Numbered from the stretch's first letter, positions 37,694-48,442 are shown. The stretch: 64,000 nucleotides of DNA from Janibacter melonis (GCF_020567375.1 NZ_JAJBZM010000001.1:1161935-1225934); one strand, 5' to 3'. The notes: a model not told the origin generated them from the letters alone. Program-made: numbers and translations.

Positions 37694-38260
37694 ATGGGAC
37701 GGCTGATCTACGCGATGACCACCACCCTCGACGGGTTCGTCGACGACGCGGGCGAGGCCACCGAGCCCGACCGCGAGCTGCACGAGCACTTCAACCGGAT
37801 GCAGGAGCGGCTCGTCCTCGACGTCTACGGGCGTCGGATGTGGGAGACGATGCGCTACTGGCAGGACCCGCCCGCCGAGGACCTCGAGGTCCCCTACGTG
37901 CGCGAGTACACGCAGGCCTGGCAGGACACCGACCGGGTCGTCGTCTCGCGCACCCTCACCGCGCTCGACGCGCCGCGGACCACCCTGTGGCCCGAGCTCG
38001 ACGTCGACCGCCTGCGGGCCCTCGTCGCCGAGGCCGACGGCGACGTCTCCGTCGGCGGGCCGACCCTCGCGGGCGCCGCCCTGCGCGCCGGCCTCGTCGA
38101 CGAGGTGAGCGCGTACGTCGGGCCCCGCGTGGCCGGCGCCGGCTCGCGCCGCTTCGTGCCCGAGGGCCTGCCCCTCGAGCTGCGTCTGCGCGAGACCGAG
38201 CGCTTCGCGAGCGGCGTCGTCGCCCTCGTGTACGACGTCGTCGGCGGGGGCGCGCGATGA
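37694..38260 (+). CDS. RibD C-terminal/dihydrofolate-reductase-like protein 2
   Basis: 188 residues, 12 bp after the first reductase-like gene and with the same fold: RLIYAMTTTLDGFVDD, YGRRMWETM and VSVGGPTLAGAALRAGLVDE for the nucleotide site. It is related to its neighbour but clearly diverged, so it looks like an old duplication or a family pair rather than a recent copy. Its stop overlaps the next start (ATGA). Confidence 0.85.
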   Translation: MGRLIYAMTTTLDGFVDDAGEATEPDRELHEHFNRMQERLVLDVYGRRMWETMRYWQDPPAEDLEVPYVREYTQAWQDTDRVVVSRTLTALDAPRTTLWPELDVDRLRALVAEADGDVSVGGPTLAGAALRAGLVDEVSAYVGPRVAGAGSRRFVPEGLPLELRLRETERFASGVVALVYDVVGGGAR

Positions 38261-38685
38261 GCGCCGAGCAGGAGGTGCGGGCGCTGCTCGACGAGCGGGT
38301 CGCCGCGGTCGCCGCGAAGGACCCCGCTCCCCTGCTCGCCCGCATGGCCGACGAGCTCGACAGCTTCGGCGTCACCCCGCCGCACCGGGTCCGGGGTCGC
38401 GAGGCCATGGCGGCCGGCCTGGAGGCGTGGTTCGCGGGATACGCCTCCGACATCGGGTACGGGGTGCACGAGCTCGAGGTGCGCGCGGACGGCGACCTCG
38501 CGGTCGCGACCTTCGTCTACGCCGTGAGCGGCACGCTGCGCTCGGGCGACGAGGTCGACATGTGGGTGCGGGCGACGGCGGTCCTGCAGCGGCGTGCCGG
38601 GCGCTGGCTGGTCGTGCACCAGCACGAGTCGGTCCCGTGGGACCCGACGACCGGCCAGGGTGTCATGCGGCCCGGGTCGGCGTAG
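38257..38685 (+). CDS. SnoaL/NTF2-like protein
   Basis: 142 residues with the alpha+beta barrel pattern of SnoaL/DUF4440 proteins: EQEVRALLDERVAAVAAKDPAPLLARM at the N-terminus and RRAGRWLVVHQHESVPWD at the end. These bind small hydrophobic molecules and some are isomerases or hydrolases; no active site can be assigned. It is co-translated with the second reductase-like gene. The stop is 3 bp from the map stop on the other strand. Confidence 0.8.
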   Translation: MSAEQEVRALLDERVAAVAAKDPAPLLARMADELDSFGVTPPHRVRGREAMAAGLEAWFAGYASDIGYGVHELEVRADGDLAVATFVYAVSGTLRSGDEVDMWVRATAVLQRRAGRWLVVHQHESVPWDPTTGQGVMRPGSA

Positions 38686-38688
38686 CGG

Positions 38689-39537
38689 TCAGTCGAGCGG
38701 GCCGAAGGGGGCGCCCGCCGCCGTGAGCTCGGCCTCGCCGCCGTCGATCGCGGTGAGCACCCACAGGCCGCGCTCGGTGATCGCGACCGAGTGCTCCCAG
38801 TGCGCGGCCCGCGAGCCGTCGTCGGTGACGATCGTCCAGTCGTCGGGCAGCACGTGGTTGTCCTGCGAGCCGAGGGTCACCATCGGCTCGACGCAGATCG
38901 TCGTGCCGACCGGGGTTGCCGGGCTCCGCCCGGTGTGCCGGTAGTTCGGCACCTGCGGCGGCATGTGCATGTCCTCGCCGATGCCGTGGCCGACGTAGTC
39001 GAGGACGATGCCGTACTCGTGGTCGTGCTCCTGGCCGGAGGCGATGATCGAGTCCTCGACGGCGGCGCCGACGTCGCTGATCCGTCCCCCGGCACGCAGC
39101 GCGGCGATGCCCGCCCACATCGAGGCGCGGGTGGCCTCGGACAGGCGCAGGTCGCGGGGTCGCGCCGCCTCCTCGCCGCCGACGACGACGGTCATCGCCG
39201 CGTCGCCGTTCCACCCCTGCACCTGGGCACCGCAGTCGATGCTCAGCAGGTCTCCGGCGACCAGGACCCGCTCGCCGGGGATGCCGTGGACGACCTCCTC
39301 GTTGACCGAGGTGCACAGCGTGTGCGAGTAGCCCGGCACGAGCTGGAAGTTCGGGATGCCGCCGTGGTCGCGGATGTGCTGCTCGGCGAGGGCGTCGAGC
39401 TGGGCGGTCGTCACGCCCTCACGCACTTCGCCGCGCAGCATCTCCAGGGTGCGGCCGACGAGGAGCCCGGCGACGCGCATGAGCGCGATCTGCTCCGGCG
39501 TCTTCGCGACGACGCGCTCGCGCCCCATCCAGCCCAT
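38689..39537 (-). CDS. map: Type I methionine aminopeptidase
   Basis: Removes N-terminal methionine from new proteins. 282 residues. The metal ligands are in place: Asp in LLSIDCGAQV, Asp in WNGDAAMT, His in GHGIGEDMHMPP, Glu in CVEPMVTLG and Glu in WEHSVAITERG. It ends the secY-adk-map part of the spc operon, 14 bp after adk. A second ATG at 39528 is possible. Confidence 0.96.
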   Translation of the reverse strand: MGWMGRERVVAKTPEQIALMRVAGLLVGRTLEMLRGEVREGVTTAQLDALAEQHIRDHGGIPNFQLVPGYSHTLCTSVNEEVVHGIPGERVLVAGDLLSIDCGAQVQGWNGDAAMTVVVGGEEAARPRDLRLSEATRASMWAGIAALRAGGRISDVGAAVEDSIIASGQEHDHEYGIVLDYVGHGIGEDMHMPPQVPNYRHTGRSPATPVGTTICVEPMVTLGSQDNHVLPDDWTIVTDDGSRAAHWEHSVAITERGLWVLTAIDGGEAELTAAGAPFGPLD

Positions 39538-39551
39538 GTGACGACCTGCGC

Positions 39552-40115
39552 TCAGGCCTGCAGGGCAGCGGCGATGCGCTCGCTGACCTCGTCGACCTCG
39601 CCCATGCCGTCGACCTCGACGAGCAGGCCGCGCTCGCGGAAGACCGCGGCGAGGGGCTCGGTCTCGCGGGTGTAGATCGCCTGACGCTCGCGGATGACCT
39701 CCTCGGTGTCATCCGCGCGACCCTCGGTCTGCGCGCGCTTGAGCAGCCGCGCGACGACCTCGTCGGTCTCGACGGTGAGCATGAGCACCTTGTCGACAGC
39801 CCGGTCGTGCTTGGCGAGCATCGTGTCGAGCGCACTCACCTGACCGGTCGTGCGGGGGTACCCGTCGAGCAGGAAGCCCGGCTCGCAGTCGGCCTCGTCG
39901 AGACGGGACTCGACGATCGCGTTCGTCACGTCGTCGGGCACGTAGCCGCCCGCCGCGGTGATCTCCTTGACCTGTAGGCCGAGAGGGGTCTCGGCCTTGA
40001 TGTTGGCGCGGAAGATGTCACCGGTGGAGATGGCGGGGATGCCGTAGCGCTCGGCGATCCGGGTCGCCTGCGTGCCCTTGCCGGCCCCGGGCGGGCCGAA
40101 GATGATCAGTCGCAT
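39552..40115 (-). CDS. adk: Adenylate kinase
   Basis: Interconverts ATP + AMP and 2 ADP. 187 residues from the ATG at 40115, 1 bp after the secY stop; longer starts would run inside secY. P-loop [10 protein letters not shown] at 7-16, AMP site STGDIFR, and DGYPRT. The LID is the short form ([18 protein letters not shown]), lacking the zinc-type insertion of about 27 residues, as in other actinobacteria. Confidence 0.97.
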   Translation of the reverse strand: MRLIIFGPPGAGKGTQATRIAERYGIPAISTGDIFRANIKAETPLGLQVKEITAAGGYVPDDVTNAIVESRLDEADCEPGFLLDGYPRTTGQVSALDTMLAKHDRAVDKVLMLTVETDEVVARLLKRAQTEGRADDTEEVIRERQAIYTRETEPLAAVFRERGLLVEVDGMGEVDEVSERIAAALQA

Positions 40116-40116
40116 G

Positions 40117-41442
40117 TCAGCGGAGGAACCCTTCGTATTCACGTTGCTGGAGCTGGGACTCGATCTGCTTCACCGTCTCCAGACCGACACCGACCATGAT
40201 GAGGATCGAGGTGCCGCCGAAGGGGAAGTTCTGGTTGGCGCCGACGAGGACGAGGGCGATGAGCGGGATGAGCGAGACCAACGACAGGTAGATGGCGCCC
40301 GGGACGGTGATCCGGGTCAGCACGTAGCTCAGGTACTCGGCCGTGGGTCGCCCGGCCCGGATCCCTGGGATGAAGCCACCGTACTTCTTCATGTTGTCCG
40401 CGACCTCGGTGGGGTTGAACGTGATCGAGACGTAGAAGAAGGTGAAGAAGAAGATCAGCCCGGTGAAGACGGCGATGTAGACCCACGTCGGCTGCGAGGG
40501 GTTGAAGTGCGTCTGCAGCCAGGTCACCCAGCCGGCGGTGTTGCCGCCGGGGTCCTGACGGAACTGCGAGATCATCAGCGGCAGCGAGAGCATCGAGCTG
40601 GCGAAGATCACCGGGATGACGTTGGCCATGTTGACCTTGATGGGGATGTACGTCGAGGTCCCGCCGTACATCTGGCGCCCAACCATCCGCTTCGCGTACT
40701 GCACGGGGATGCGGCGCTGGCTCTGCTCGACGAAGACGACGGCCGCGATGATGAGCAGCCCGATGCCGATGACGAGGAAGAAGATGTCCCAGCGGCCCTC
40801 GCGCTGCTGGATCGCCCACAGCGAGCCGGGGAAGGTCGCGGTGATCGAGGTGAAGATCAGCAATGACATGCCGTTGCCGACGCCCTTGTCCGTGATGAGC
40901 TCGCCGAGCCACATGATCAGGCCCGTGCCGGCGGTCATCGTCAGCACCATGATGAGGATGCTCGGCATCGACTCGCGGTAGAGGATGTTCGTGCAGTTCG
41001 CGTTGCCGAAGAGCTGGCTGGGGTTGCGGGCGAAGGTGATGAAGGTCGCCGACTGCAGCACCGCCAGCGCGATCGTCAGGTAGCGCGTGTACTGGGTCAT
41101 CTTCGCCTGACCCTGCTGGCCCTCCTTCTTCAGCGCCTCGAAGCGCGGGATGACGACCGTCAGCAGCTGCACGATGATGCTCGCCGTGATGTACGGCATG
41201 ATCCCGAGCGCGAAGATCGACAGCTGGAGCAGCGCTCCCCCGCTGAAGAGGTTGGCCATCCCGAGGAAGGTCGAGCTCGCGTCGTCACGGGCACCCGCGA
41301 CGCAGGCGCGCACGGCGGCCGCGTCGACGTTCGGGGTCGGCACGTGCGACCCGAGGCGGAAGAGCACGACGATGCCCAGCGTGAAGAGCAGCTTGCGACG
41401 CAGGTCCGGCGTACGGAACGCACGGGTGAAGGCGGAGAGCAC
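40117..41442 (-). CDS. secY: Protein translocase channel subunit SecY
   Basis: Membrane channel for protein export and insertion. 441 residues with ten predicted helices. Family signatures include [15 protein letters not shown] in helix 2 and the cytoplasmic basic loop [20 protein letters not shown]. It keeps the usual rplO-secY-adk-map order, but a CGAAGGGG hairpin after rplO suggests separate regulation. Confidence 0.98.
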   Translation of the reverse strand: MLSAFTRAFRTPDLRRKLLFTLGIVVLFRLGSHVPTPNVDAAAVRACVAGARDDASSTFLGMANLFSGGALLQLSIFALGIMPYITASIIVQLLTVVIPRFEALKKEGQQGQAKMTQYTRYLTIALAVLQSATFITFARNPSQLFGNANCTNILYRESMPSILIMVLTMTAGTGLIMWLGELITDKGVGNGMSLLIFTSITATFPGSLWAIQQREGRWDIFFLVIGIGLLIIAAVVFVEQSQRRIPVQYAKRMVGRQMYGGTSTYIPIKVNMANVIPVIFASSMLSLPLMISQFRQDPGGNTAGWVTWLQTHFNPSQPTWVYIAVFTGLIFFFTFFYVSITFNPTEVADNMKKYGGFIPGIRAGRPTAEYLSYVLTRITVPGAIYLSLVSLIPLIALVLVGANQNFPFGGTSILIMVGVGLETVKQIESQLQQREYEGFLR

Positions 41443-41590
41443 CTGATCCTCCAGGTTTCACCGGGTCCACCCGTGATCGACGGGTGCTCCGGTGGCGGGG
41501 GGCGAAGACTGAAGCACGATACCCGGCGCACCCGGGGCGGGCGAACGGGGTGGGCGTGAGGGGTGACGCGTCACACGTCGTGACCGACGG

Positions 41591-41629
41591 CGAAGGGGTC
41601 CGCCAGGCTGTGCCCGTCGGACCCCTTCG
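41591..41629 (-). terminator. Terminator between rplO and secY
   Basis: CGAAGGGGTCCG and CGGACCCCTTCG, a perfect 12-bp stem with a 15-nt loop, 17 nt after the rplO stop. It carries the recurrent core. Confidence 0.65.
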
Positions 41630-41646
41630 TCAGTGGCCGTGGTGGA

Positions 41647-42129
41647 TCAGGCGCCGGTGATGGAACCGCCGGCGGCCTCGATCTTCTCCTTGGCGCTCGT
41701 GGAGAACGCGTCCACGGTCATGTCGACCGCGACGGTGATCTCGCCGGAGCCGAGGACCTTGACGAGCTGGCCCTTGCGGACCGCGCCCTTGGCGACGAGG
41801 TCGTCGACCGTCACGGAACCACCCTCGGGGAAGAGAGCGGAGACGCGGTCGAGGTTGACGACCTGGTACTCCGTCTTGAAGGGGTTCTTGAAGCCGCGGA
41901 GCTTCGGCAGACGCATGTGCAGCGGCGTCTGCCCGCCCTCGAAGCCGGCCGGGACCTGGTAGCGGGCCTTCGTGCCCTTCGTACCGCGACCGGCCGTCTT
42001 GCCCTTGGAGCCCTCACCGCGACCGACACGGGTCTTCGCGGTCTTGGCGCCCGGGGCGGGACGCAGGTGGTGGACCTTGAGAGCGTGGCTCGAGGCCTCG
42101 TTCTCGCTGGTCTTCTTGGCGTCAGCCAT
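41647..42129 (-). CDS. rplO: 50S ribosomal protein L15
   Basis: 160 residues. The diagnostic N-terminal region is [20 protein letters not shown] followed by [13 protein letters not shown], and the rest forms the L15 globular domain. It starts 2 bp after rpmD. Confidence 0.97.
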   Translation of the reverse strand: MADAKKTSENEASSHALKVHHLRPAPGAKTAKTRVGRGEGSKGKTAGRGTKGTKARYQVPAGFEGGQTPLHMRLPKLRGFKNPFKTEYQVVNLDRVSALFPEGGSVTVDDLVAKGAVRKGQLVKVLGSGEITVAVDMTVDAFSTSAKEKIEAAGGSITGA

Positions 42130-42131
42130 GA

Positions 42132-42314
42132 TCAGTCAACCTCCTCGACGGCCACGAGGTGCGCGACCGTACGGACCATGCCACGGATCTCCGGGCGGTC
42201 CTCCTTGACGACGACGTCGCCGATGCGCTTCAGACCGAGGCTGCGCAGCGTGTCACGCTGGTTGCTCTTGCCACCGATCTCGGAACGGGTCTGGGTGACC
42301 TTCAGCCGCGGCAT
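42132..42314 (-). CDS. rpmD: 50S ribosomal protein L30
   Basis: 60 residues, normal length: [20 protein letters not shown] and then [14 protein letters not shown]. Its ATG shares a base with the rpsE stop. Confidence 0.97.
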   Translation of the reverse strand: MPRLKVTQTRSEIGGKSNQRDTLRSLGLKRIGDVVVKEDRPEIRGMVRTVAHLVAVEEVD

Positions 42315-42979
42315 CAGGCACCTGCCTTCGCGTCGGCGGCCTCACGGGCCTCCTGGCGACCGGCGGCCTGGGCGCGCAGCATCGCGGCCGGGGCGACCTC
42401 GTCCAGCGGCAGACCGCGGCGGGCGGCCACGGCCTCCGGACGCTCGAGACCCTTGAGGGCCGCGACCGTCGCGTGGACGATGTTGATCGCGTTGTCCGAC
42501 CCGAGCGACTTGCTCAGGACGTCGTGGATGCCGGCGCACTCGAGCACCGCACGCACCGGACCACCGGCGATGACACCGGTACCGGGCGAGGCGGGACGGA
42601 GCAGGACGACACCCGCGGCGGCCTCACCCTGGATGGGGTGAGGGATGGTGCCCTGGATGCGGGGCACCTTGAAGAACGACTTCTTGGCCTCCTCGACACC
42701 CTTGGCGATCGCCGCGGGCACCTCCTTGGCCTTGCCGTAGCCCACGCCCACCGTGCCGTCGCCGTCACCGACGATGACGAGAGCGGTGAAGCTGAAGCGA
42801 CGACCACCCTTGACGACCTTGGAGACGCGGTTGATGGTCACGACGCGCTCGAGGTACTGGCTCTCGGCGGCGCGGTTGTCGCGGCCGCCGTCGCGGCGGC
42901 CCCCGCGGTTGTCACCGCGGCTGTTGGAGCGCTCGTTGGTGCCTGCGGCACCGGCGCCTCGACGCTGGGGTCCGGGCAT
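42314..42979 (-). CDS. rpsE: 30S ribosomal protein S5
   Basis: Helps fidelity and mRNA unwinding at the entry channel. 221 residues. A basic, Gly/Arg-rich N-terminal extension of about 40 residues ([18 protein letters not shown]) precedes the dsRBD-like domain ([20 protein letters not shown]) and the C-terminal domain ([15 protein letters not shown]). The ATG at 42979 was chosen because longer readings are in a shadow frame of rplR. Confidence 0.97.
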   Translation of the reverse strand: MPGPQRRGAGAAGTNERSNSRGDNRGGRRDGGRDNRAAESQYLERVVTINRVSKVVKGGRRFSFTALVIVGDGDGTVGVGYGKAKEVPAAIAKGVEEAKKSFFKVPRIQGTIPHPIQGEAAAGVVLLRPASPGTGVIAGGPVRAVLECAGIHDVLSKSLGSDNAINIVHATVAALKGLERPEAVAARRGLPLDEVAPAAMLRAQAAGRQEAREAADAKAGA

Positions 42980-43016
42980 CAGATGTTCCTCTTCTCGACA
43001 GTCTGCTTCTGCGACA

Positions 43017-43391
43017 TCACAGGGCCAGCCCACCTTCGCGGGCACCGTCGGCGATCGCGGCGACGCGGCCGTGGTACTTGTTGCCACCACGGTCGAAGAC
43101 GACGGCCTCGACACCGGCAGCCTTGGCGCGCTCGGCGACGAGCTCACCGACCTTCTTGGCCTGCTCGGTCTTGCCACCGGTGACGGTGCGGACATCGGCC
43201 TCCATCGTCGACGCGGAGGCGACGGTCTTGCCCACGGTGTCGTCGACGACCTGGACGAAGACGTGCCGGCTCGAGCGGCTGACGACCAGGCGCGGACGGA
43301 CCGCGGTACCGGTGATCTTCTTGCGCACGCGCAGGTGGCGGCGGCCTCGCGCGGCAACCTTGCCCTTGGCGCGCTTGACAGTCATAGCCAT
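43017..43391 (-). CDS. rplR: 50S ribosomal protein L18
   Basis: 5S rRNA binder of the central protuberance. 124 residues: [20 protein letters not shown] then [14 protein letters not shown], and [20 protein letters not shown] near the end. Another ATG two codons in could be the true start. Confidence 0.97.
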   Translation of the reverse strand: MAMTVKRAKGKVAARGRRHLRVRKKITGTAVRPRLVVSRSSRHVFVQVVDDTVGKTVASASTMEADVRTVTGGKTEQAKKVGELVAERAKAAGVEAVVFDRGGNKYHGRVAAIADGAREGGLAL

Positions 43392-43394
43392 GGC

Positions 43395-43931
43395 TTACTT
43401 ACCAGCCTTTCCGACCTTGCGGCGGATGTGCTCGCCCTCGTAGCGGACACCCTTGCCCTTGTACGGGTCGGGCTTGCGGAGCTTGCGGATGTTGGCGGCG
43501 ACCTCACCGACGAGCTGCTTGTCGATGCCCTGCACCGAGAAGCGGGTGGGGTTCTCGACGGCGAAGGTGATGCCCTCCGGCGCGTCGACCGTGATCGAGT
43601 GGCTGTAGCCGAGCGCGAACTCGAGCGAACCGCCCTTGTTCTGCACGCGGTAACCGGTGCCGTGGATCTCGAGCTTCTTCGTGTAGCCCTCGGTCACGCC
43701 GACCACCATGTTGTTGATGAGCGAGCGGGTCAGCCCGTGCAGGCTGCGGGACTCGCGAGCGTCGTCGGGGCGGGTGACGGCGACGCCGTCCTCACCCTTC
43801 TCGACGGAGATGGGCTGGGCCACGACGTGGCTCAGCTCGCCCTTGGGACCCTTGACGGTCACCGTCGGGCCGTCGATGGTCACGTCGACACCGCTGGGGA
43901 TGGCGACCGGGAGTCGTCCGATACGCGACAT
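43395..43931 (-). CDS. rplF: 50S ribosomal protein L6
   Basis: 178 residues, two similar domains near the factor-binding site. Starts [20 protein letters not shown] and ends with [19 protein letters not shown], the L6 signature. It is 3 bp upstream of rplR. Confidence 0.98.
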   Translation of the reverse strand: MSRIGRLPVAIPSGVDVTIDGPTVTVKGPKGELSHVVAQPISVEKGEDGVAVTRPDDARESRSLHGLTRSLINNMVVGVTEGYTKKLEIHGTGYRVQNKGGSLEFALGYSHSITVDAPEGITFAVENPTRFSVQGIDKQLVGEVAANIRKLRKPDPYKGKGVRYEGEHIRRKVGKAGK

Positions 43932-43942
43932 GTTGCTCTCCC

Positions 43943-44341
43943 TTACCAGACGTAGGCGAGGACTTCCCCACCCACACCCTTGCTAGCGGCCTGCTTGTCC
44001 GTGAGGAGACCGGAGGACGTCGAGATGATCGCGACGCCCAGGCCACCGAGGACCTTCGGCAGGTTGGTCGACTTGGCGTACACGCGCAGACCGGGCTTGG
44101 ACACCCGGCGCACCCCGGCGATGGAGCGCTCGCGGTTCGGGCCGTACTTGAGGTTGATCGTCAGCGTCTTGCCGACGGTCGCGTCGGCGACGGTCCAGCC
44201 CGCGATGTAGCCCTCGGCCTGGAGGATCTCCGCGATGTGCGACTTGAGCTTGGAGTACGGCATGGAGACGTCGTCGTGGTGCGCCGAGTTGGCGTTCCGC
44301 ACGCGGGTCAGCATGTCCGCAATCGGGTCGGTCATGGTCAT
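43943..44341 (-). CDS. rpsH: 30S ribosomal protein S8
   Basis: Central-domain 16S binder and, in many bacteria, the feedback repressor of the spc operon. 132 residues: [20 protein letters not shown] at the start and [20 protein letters not shown] at the end. Preceded by a 145-bp gap with a strong hairpin. Confidence 0.98.
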   Translation of the reverse strand: MTMTDPIADMLTRVRNANSAHHDDVSMPYSKLKSHIAEILQAEGYIAGWTVADATVGKTLTINLKYGPNRERSIAGVRRVSKPGLRVYAKSTNLPKVLGGLGVAIISTSSGLLTDKQAASKGVGGEVLAYVW

Positions 44342-44447
44342 GGGCTTCTCTTGCCCTTCCTCATCGCGGTTTCACGGTCGGAGGGGATCTCCGGGCGACC
44401 TGCGATGTAGAACGTCGGGGGTTGCGGCGGGTGCCGCGGTGGCCGGC

Positions 44448-44472
44448 GGGCCGAGGTGTCTCACCTCGGCCC
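44448..44472 (-). terminator. Hairpin between rpsZ and rpsH
   Basis: GGGCCGAGGTG-TCT-CACCTCGGCCC, 11-bp perfect stem, 14 nt after the rpsZ stop inside the spc operon. It may attenuate transcription or stabilise the upstream mRNA. It lacks the CGAAGGGG core. Confidence 0.5.
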
Positions 44473-44486
44473 TCCGGCCGGGGTGG

Positions 44487-44672
44487 TCACCAGCTCGACT
44501 TGGTGACACCGGGCAGCTCGCCGCGGTGCGCCATCTCGCGCAGGCAGATCCGGCACAGGCCGAACTTGCGGTAGACCGAGTGGGGACGGCCGCAGCGCTG
44601 GCAGCGGGTGTAGCCCCGCACCTTGAACTTCGGCTTCTTGTTGGCCTGGTTGACCAGGGCAGTCTTCGCCAT
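44487..44672 (-). CDS. rpsZ: 30S ribosomal protein S14, zinc-binding type
   Basis: 61 residues, the short type Z. The zinc ribbon is RCQRCGRPH and then [16 protein letters not shown], giving two C-x2-C pairs. It sits between rplE (1 bp) and rpsH, the standard place. Confidence 0.97.
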   Translation of the reverse strand: MAKTALVNQANKKPKFKVRGYTRCQRCGRPHSVYRKFGLCRICLREMAHRGELPGVTKSSW

Positions 44673-44673
44673 G

Positions 44674-45252
44674 TCAGTTCTCCTTGAAGGGGAAGCCGAG
44701 CTGCTTGAGCAGGGCGCGGCCCTCGTCATCGTTGGTCGCCGTGGTGACCACGGTGATGTCCATGCCGCGGACCCGGTCGATCTTGTCCTGGTCGATCTCG
44801 TGGAACATCGACTGCTCGGTGAGGCCGAAGGTGTAGTTGCCACGACCGTCGAACTGCTTGGGCGACAGACCGCGGAAGTCGCGGATGCGCGGCAGGGCGA
44901 CGGAGACGAGGCGGTCCAGGAACTCCCACATGCGGTCGCCCCGCAGCGTGGTGTGCGCACCGATCGGCATGCCCTCGCGCAGCTTGAACTGCGCGATGGA
45001 CTTGCGGGCCTTGGTCACCTGCGGCTTCTGGCCGGTGATGGCGGTGAGGTCGCGGATCGCGCCCTCGATGAGCTTGCTGTCCTTGGCCGCGTCGCCGACA
45101 CCCATGTTGACGACGACCTTGACCAGACCGGGGATCTGCATGACGTTCGAGTAGCCGAACTGCTCCTGCAGGGCGCCCTTGATCTCGTCCTGGTAGCGCG
45201 TCTTGAGGCGCGGGGCGACCGAGGTCGCGGGGGTCTCGATGGTCTCAGTCAT
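44674..45252 (-). CDS. rplE: 50S ribosomal protein L5
   Basis: Binds 5S rRNA and P-site tRNA. 192 residues from the ATG at 45252, 1 bp after rplX; longer readings lie within rplX. Signatures: [40 protein letters not shown] and [20 protein letters not shown]. Confidence 0.98.
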   Translation of the reverse strand: MTETIETPATSVAPRLKTRYQDEIKGALQEQFGYSNVMQIPGLVKVVVNMGVGDAAKDSKLIEGAIRDLTAITGQKPQVTKARKSIAQFKLREGMPIGAHTTLRGDRMWEFLDRLVSVALPRIRDFRGLSPKQFDGRGNYTFGLTEQSMFHEIDQDKIDRVRGMDITVVTTATNDDEGRALLKQLGFPFKEN

Positions 45253-45253
45253 C

Positions 45254-45592
45254 TCAGAGGTCCTTGCCCGAGCGGCCCGCGACGCGGGTCCGGCTCGTCT
45301 TCGTCTTGCCGTCACGCTCGACGCTCTCGACGCGGGTCTTGATCCGGGTCGGCTTGTTGTCCTCCGGGTCGACGACCGCCACGTTGCTCACGTGGATCGG
45401 CGCCTCCTGGACGACGAGGCCGCCGGCCTGGCCACCCACGCCCGCCTTGGTGTGGCGGGTGACGCGGTTGACGCCCTCGACGACGACGCGCTGCGTCTCG
45501 GTGTGGACGGCGATGACCTTGCCCTGCTTGGTCTTGTCCTTGCCGGACAGGACCTGCACGAGGTCACCCTTCTTGATCTTCATCTTCGCCAT
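45254..45592 (-). CDS. rplX: 50S ribosomal protein L24
   Basis: 112 residues with the KOW motif [20 protein letters not shown] near the N-terminus and [12 protein letters not shown] after it. It is 3 bp after rplN. Confidence 0.97.
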   Translation of the reverse strand: MAKMKIKKGDLVQVLSGKDKTKQGKVIAVHTETQRVVVEGVNRVTRHTKAGVGGQAGGLVVQEAPIHVSNVAVVDPEDNKPTRIKTRVESVERDGKTKTSRTRVAGRSGKDL

Positions 45593-45595
45593 GGC

Positions 45596-45964
45596 TCAGA
45601 GCACCTCCGGCGCCAGCGACACGATCTTCATGAACTTCTTGTCGCGCAGCTCGCGGCCGACAGGGCCGAAGATGCGGGTGCCACGGGGGTCACCGTCGTT
45701 CTTGAGGATCACGGCGGCGTTCTCGTCGAACTTGATGTAGGAGCCGTCGACGCGGCGACGCTCCTTGGTCGTGCGCACGATGACGGCCTTGACGACGTCA
45801 CCCTTCTTGACGTTGCCGCCAGGGATCGCGTCCTTGACGGTCGCCACGATGGTGTCGCCGATGCCGGCGTAGCGACGGCCGGAGCCGCCGAGCACGCGGA
45901 TGCACAGGATCTCCTTGGCGCCGGTGTTGTCGGCCACCCGGAGACGGGACTCTTGCTGGATCAC
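45596..45964 (-). CDS. rplN: 50S ribosomal protein L14
   Basis: 122 residues, GTG start overlapping the rpsQ stop. [20 protein letters not shown] and [20 protein letters not shown] are typical. First gene of the spc part of the cluster. Confidence 0.98.
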   Translation of the reverse strand: MIQQESRLRVADNTGAKEILCIRVLGGSGRRYAGIGDTIVATVKDAIPGGNVKKGDVVKAVIVRTTKERRRVDGSYIKFDENAAVILKNDGDPRGTRIFGPVGRELRDKKFMKIVSLAPEVL

Positions 45965-46248
45965 TTGGCCTTCTCCAGAATCTCGACGAGGCGCCAGCGC
46001 TTCGTCGCCGACAGCGGGCGGGTCTCCATGATGAGGACGTGGTCGCCGATACCGGCGGCGTTCGCCTCGTCGTGCGCCTTCACCTTGTGGCTCTTGCGCA
46101 TGACCTTGCCGTAGAGCGCGTGCTTGACGCGGTCCTCGACCTCGACGACGACGGTCTTGTCCATCTTGTCGCTGACGACGTAGCCACGGCGGGCCTTGCG
46201 GTAGTTGCGCGCCTCGGTCACGGTCTCATCCTTCACGTTCTCGCTCAC
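45961..46248 (-). CDS. rpsQ: 30S ribosomal protein S17
   Basis: 95 residues with a GTG start, slightly longer than the core at the N-terminus. [40 protein letters not shown] and [18 protein letters not shown] identify it. Four-base overlaps on both sides imply translational coupling. Confidence 0.97.
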   Translation of the reverse strand: MSENVKDETVTEARNYRKARRGYVVSDKMDKTVVVEVEDRVKHALYGKVMRKSHKVKAHDEANAAGIGDHVLIMETRPLSATKRWRLVEILEKAK

Positions 46249-46502
46249 TTGCTCTCACCGGTCCCGTCCGTCGTGCTGGGGCCCTGACCGATGCGCAGCT
46301 CGCGCTCACGCATCTCGGTGTAGATCCGGGCGATGTCCTTGCGGACGGCGCGCAGCCGGCCGTGGGACTCCAGCTGGCCGGTGGCCGACTGGAAACGGAG
46401 GTTGAAGAGCTCCTCCTTGGCCTTGCGCAGCTCGTCGACCAGACGGTCGTCGGCCAGCTCACGCAGGTCCGAGGGAGTCAGGTCCTTGGATCCGACTGCC
46501 AT
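46245..46502 (-). CDS. rpmC: 50S ribosomal protein L29
   Basis: 85 residues: [20 protein letters not shown], then [20 protein letters not shown] and [21 protein letters not shown] short Thr/Gly tail follows. Helical hairpin near the tunnel exit. Confidence 0.97.
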   Translation of the reverse strand: MAVGSKDLTPSDLRELADDRLVDELRKAKEELFNLRFQSATGQLESHGRLRAVRKDIARIYTEMRERELRIGQGPSTTDGTGESK

Positions 46503-46921
46503 CAGATGTCACCACCTTCACGCGCGATGAAGCGGCACTTCATCGGCAGCTTGTGCATGGCCAGACGCATGGCCTCGCGGGCGACCTCTTCCGAGACGCC
46601 GGAGAGCTCGAACATGACGCGGCCGGGCTTGACGTTGGCGACCCACCACTCGGGCGAACCCTTGCCGGAACCCATGCGGGTCTCAGCAGGCTTCTTCGTG
46701 AGCGGACGGTCGGGGTAGATGTTGATCCACACCTTGCCGCCACGCTTCATGTAGCGGGTCATGGCGATACGAGCAGACTCGATCTGGCGGTTGGTGACGT
46801 AGGCCGGCTCGAGAGCCTGGAGGCCGTAGTCACCGAAGGCGATCGTCGTGCCGCCCTTGGCCATCCCCGAACGCTTCGGGTGGTGCTGCTTGCGGTGCTT
46901 CACTCGACGAGGAATGAGCAT
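46502..46921 (-). CDS. rplP: 50S ribosomal protein L16
   Basis: Near the A site and peptidyl transferase centre. 139 residues: [20 protein letters not shown] at the start and [19 protein letters not shown]-like region ([19 protein letters not shown]). Its ATG shares one base with the rpsC stop. Confidence 0.98.
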   Translation of the reverse strand: MLIPRRVKHRKQHHPKRSGMAKGGTTIAFGDYGLQALEPAYVTNRQIESARIAMTRYMKRGGKVWINIYPDRPLTKKPAETRMGSGKGSPEWWVANVKPGRVMFELSGVSEEVAREAMRLAMHKLPMKCRFIAREGGDI

Positions 46922-47739
46922 CAGCGGTTCTCTCCCTCGGTGCTCGGGGCGGACGCGGCCGGGGCCTCGGCGGGAGCCTCGGTGGCCTGCGGGGCGGAGC
47001 CCTGGTCGTTGCGACGGGCACGGGCGGGACGGTCGTCGCGGTCGCGGCGGGGGCCGCGGCCACGCGGGGCGGCGGACGCCTGCTGCGCGGCGAACTCCTT
47101 CTCCGTCATGTCGCCCTTGTAGATCCAGACCTTGACGCCGATGCGGCCGAAGGTCGTGCGGGCCTCGTAGAAGCCGTAGTCGATGTTCGCGCGGAGGGTG
47201 TGCAGCGGCACGCGACCCTCGCGGTAGAACTCGCTGCGGGACATCTCGGCGCCGCCGAGACGACCGGAGCACTGGATCCGGATGCCCTTGGCACCGGCGC
47301 GCTGCGAGGACTGGATGCCCTTGCGCATGGCGCGACGGAAGGTCACGCGAGCAGCGAGCTGCTCGGCGATGCCCTGGGCGACGAGCTGAGCCTCGATCTC
47401 GGGGTTCTTGACCTCGAGGATGTTCAGCTGGACCTGCTTGCCGGTGAGCTTCTCGAGCTCGCCGCGGATGCGGTCGGCCTCGGCGCCGCGGCGACCGATG
47501 ACGATGCCCGGACGCGCGGTGTGGATGTCGACGCGGACGCGGTCACGCGTGCGCTCGATCTCCACGCGGGCGATGCCGGCGCGCTCCATGCCCGTCGAGA
47601 GCAGCTTGCGGATCGCGACGTCTTCCTTGACGTAGTCGCGGTAGCGCTGCCCCTCCTTGTTGGAGTCGGCGAACCAGCGGCTCTTGTGGTCGGTGGTGAT
47701 ACCCAGGCGGAAGCCGTGCGGGTTGATCTTCTGACCCAT
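46921..47739 (-). CDS. rpsC: 30S ribosomal protein S3
   Basis: Part of the mRNA entry helicase. 272 residues: [20 protein letters not shown], a KH domain ([19 protein letters not shown]) and the C-terminal domain. About 50 extra C-terminal residues, rich in Arg/Asp then Ala/Pro/Glu, extend beyond the core, as in other actinobacteria. Confidence 0.98.
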   Translation of the reverse strand: MGQKINPHGFRLGITTDHKSRWFADSNKEGQRYRDYVKEDVAIRKLLSTGMERAGIARVEIERTRDRVRVDIHTARPGIVIGRRGAEADRIRGELEKLTGKQVQLNILEVKNPEIEAQLVAQGIAEQLAARVTFRRAMRKGIQSSQRAGAKGIRIQCSGRLGGAEMSRSEFYREGRVPLHTLRANIDYGFYEARTTFGRIGVKVWIYKGDMTEKEFAAQQASAAPRGRGPRRDRDDRPARARRNDQGSAPQATEAPAEAPAASAPSTEGENR

Positions 47740-48146
47740 CAGCGGGTCCCTCCCTTCGCGGCCTTCTCAGGCTTCGCGGTGACGACCACGGTGATGTGGC
47801 TCGTGCGCTTGTTGATCCGGCCGGCGCGACCCTGCGCACGCGGACGGAACCGCTTCATCGTCGGGCCCTCGTCCACGAAGGCGGCCGAGACGACGAGGTT
47901 GCGCTCGTCGAAGGGCTCACCGAGCTCGTCCGAGCGGACGCGCAGGTTCGCGATGGCGGACTGCAGGACCTTGAGGGTCTGCTCCGAGGCAGCCTGCGGC
48001 GCGTACATGAGCGTCGCGATGGCGGTCTGGGTGTCCTTGCCACGGATGAGGTCGACGACCCGTCGGGCCTTCATCGGGGTGATGCGCGTGTGACGCGCGA
48101 CAGCCCGGGCCTCGAGGGCGGGGGTCTGGGTGGTGTCGGTAGCCAT
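47739..48146 (-). CDS. rplV: 50S ribosomal protein L22
   Basis: Tunnel-constriction protein. 135 residues: [20 protein letters not shown] and the hairpin and tail region [20 protein letters not shown]. One-base overlaps with rpsS and rpsC. Confidence 0.97.
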   Translation of the reverse strand: MATDTTQTPALEARAVARHTRITPMKARRVVDLIRGKDTQTAIATLMYAPQAASEQTLKVLQSAIANLRVRSDELGEPFDERNLVVSAAFVDEGPTMKRFRPRAQGRAGRINKRTSHITVVVTAKPEKAAKGGTR

Positions 48147-48427
48147 CAGCGACGCCGTCCCTTCTTGTCGTCCTTCACGTGACCGCGGAAGGTGCGGGTC
48201 GGTGCGAACTCGCCGAGCTTGTGACCGACCATCGCCTCGGTGACGAACACCGGGACGTGCTTGCGGCCGTCGTGCACGGCGAAGGTGTGCCCGAGCATGT
48301 CGGGGCTGATGACCGATCGGCGAGACCAGGTCTTGATGACGTTCTTGCTGCCCGCTTCGTTCTGAGCGTCCACCTTCTTCTGAAGGTGGTCGTCGATGAA
48401 GGGGCCCTTCTTCAAACTACGAGGCAT
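48146..48427 (-). CDS. rpsS: 30S ribosomal protein S19
   Basis: 93 residues: [20 protein letters not shown] and [20 protein letters not shown] are diagnostic. Partner of S13 in the head of the small subunit. Confidence 0.98.
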   Translation of the reverse strand: MPRSLKKGPFIDDHLQKKVDAQNEAGSKNVIKTWSRRSVISPDMLGHTFAVHDGRKHVPVFVTEAMVGHKLGEFAPTRTFRGHVKDDKKGRRR

Positions 48428-48442
48428 GTCTCAGGCTCCTAC

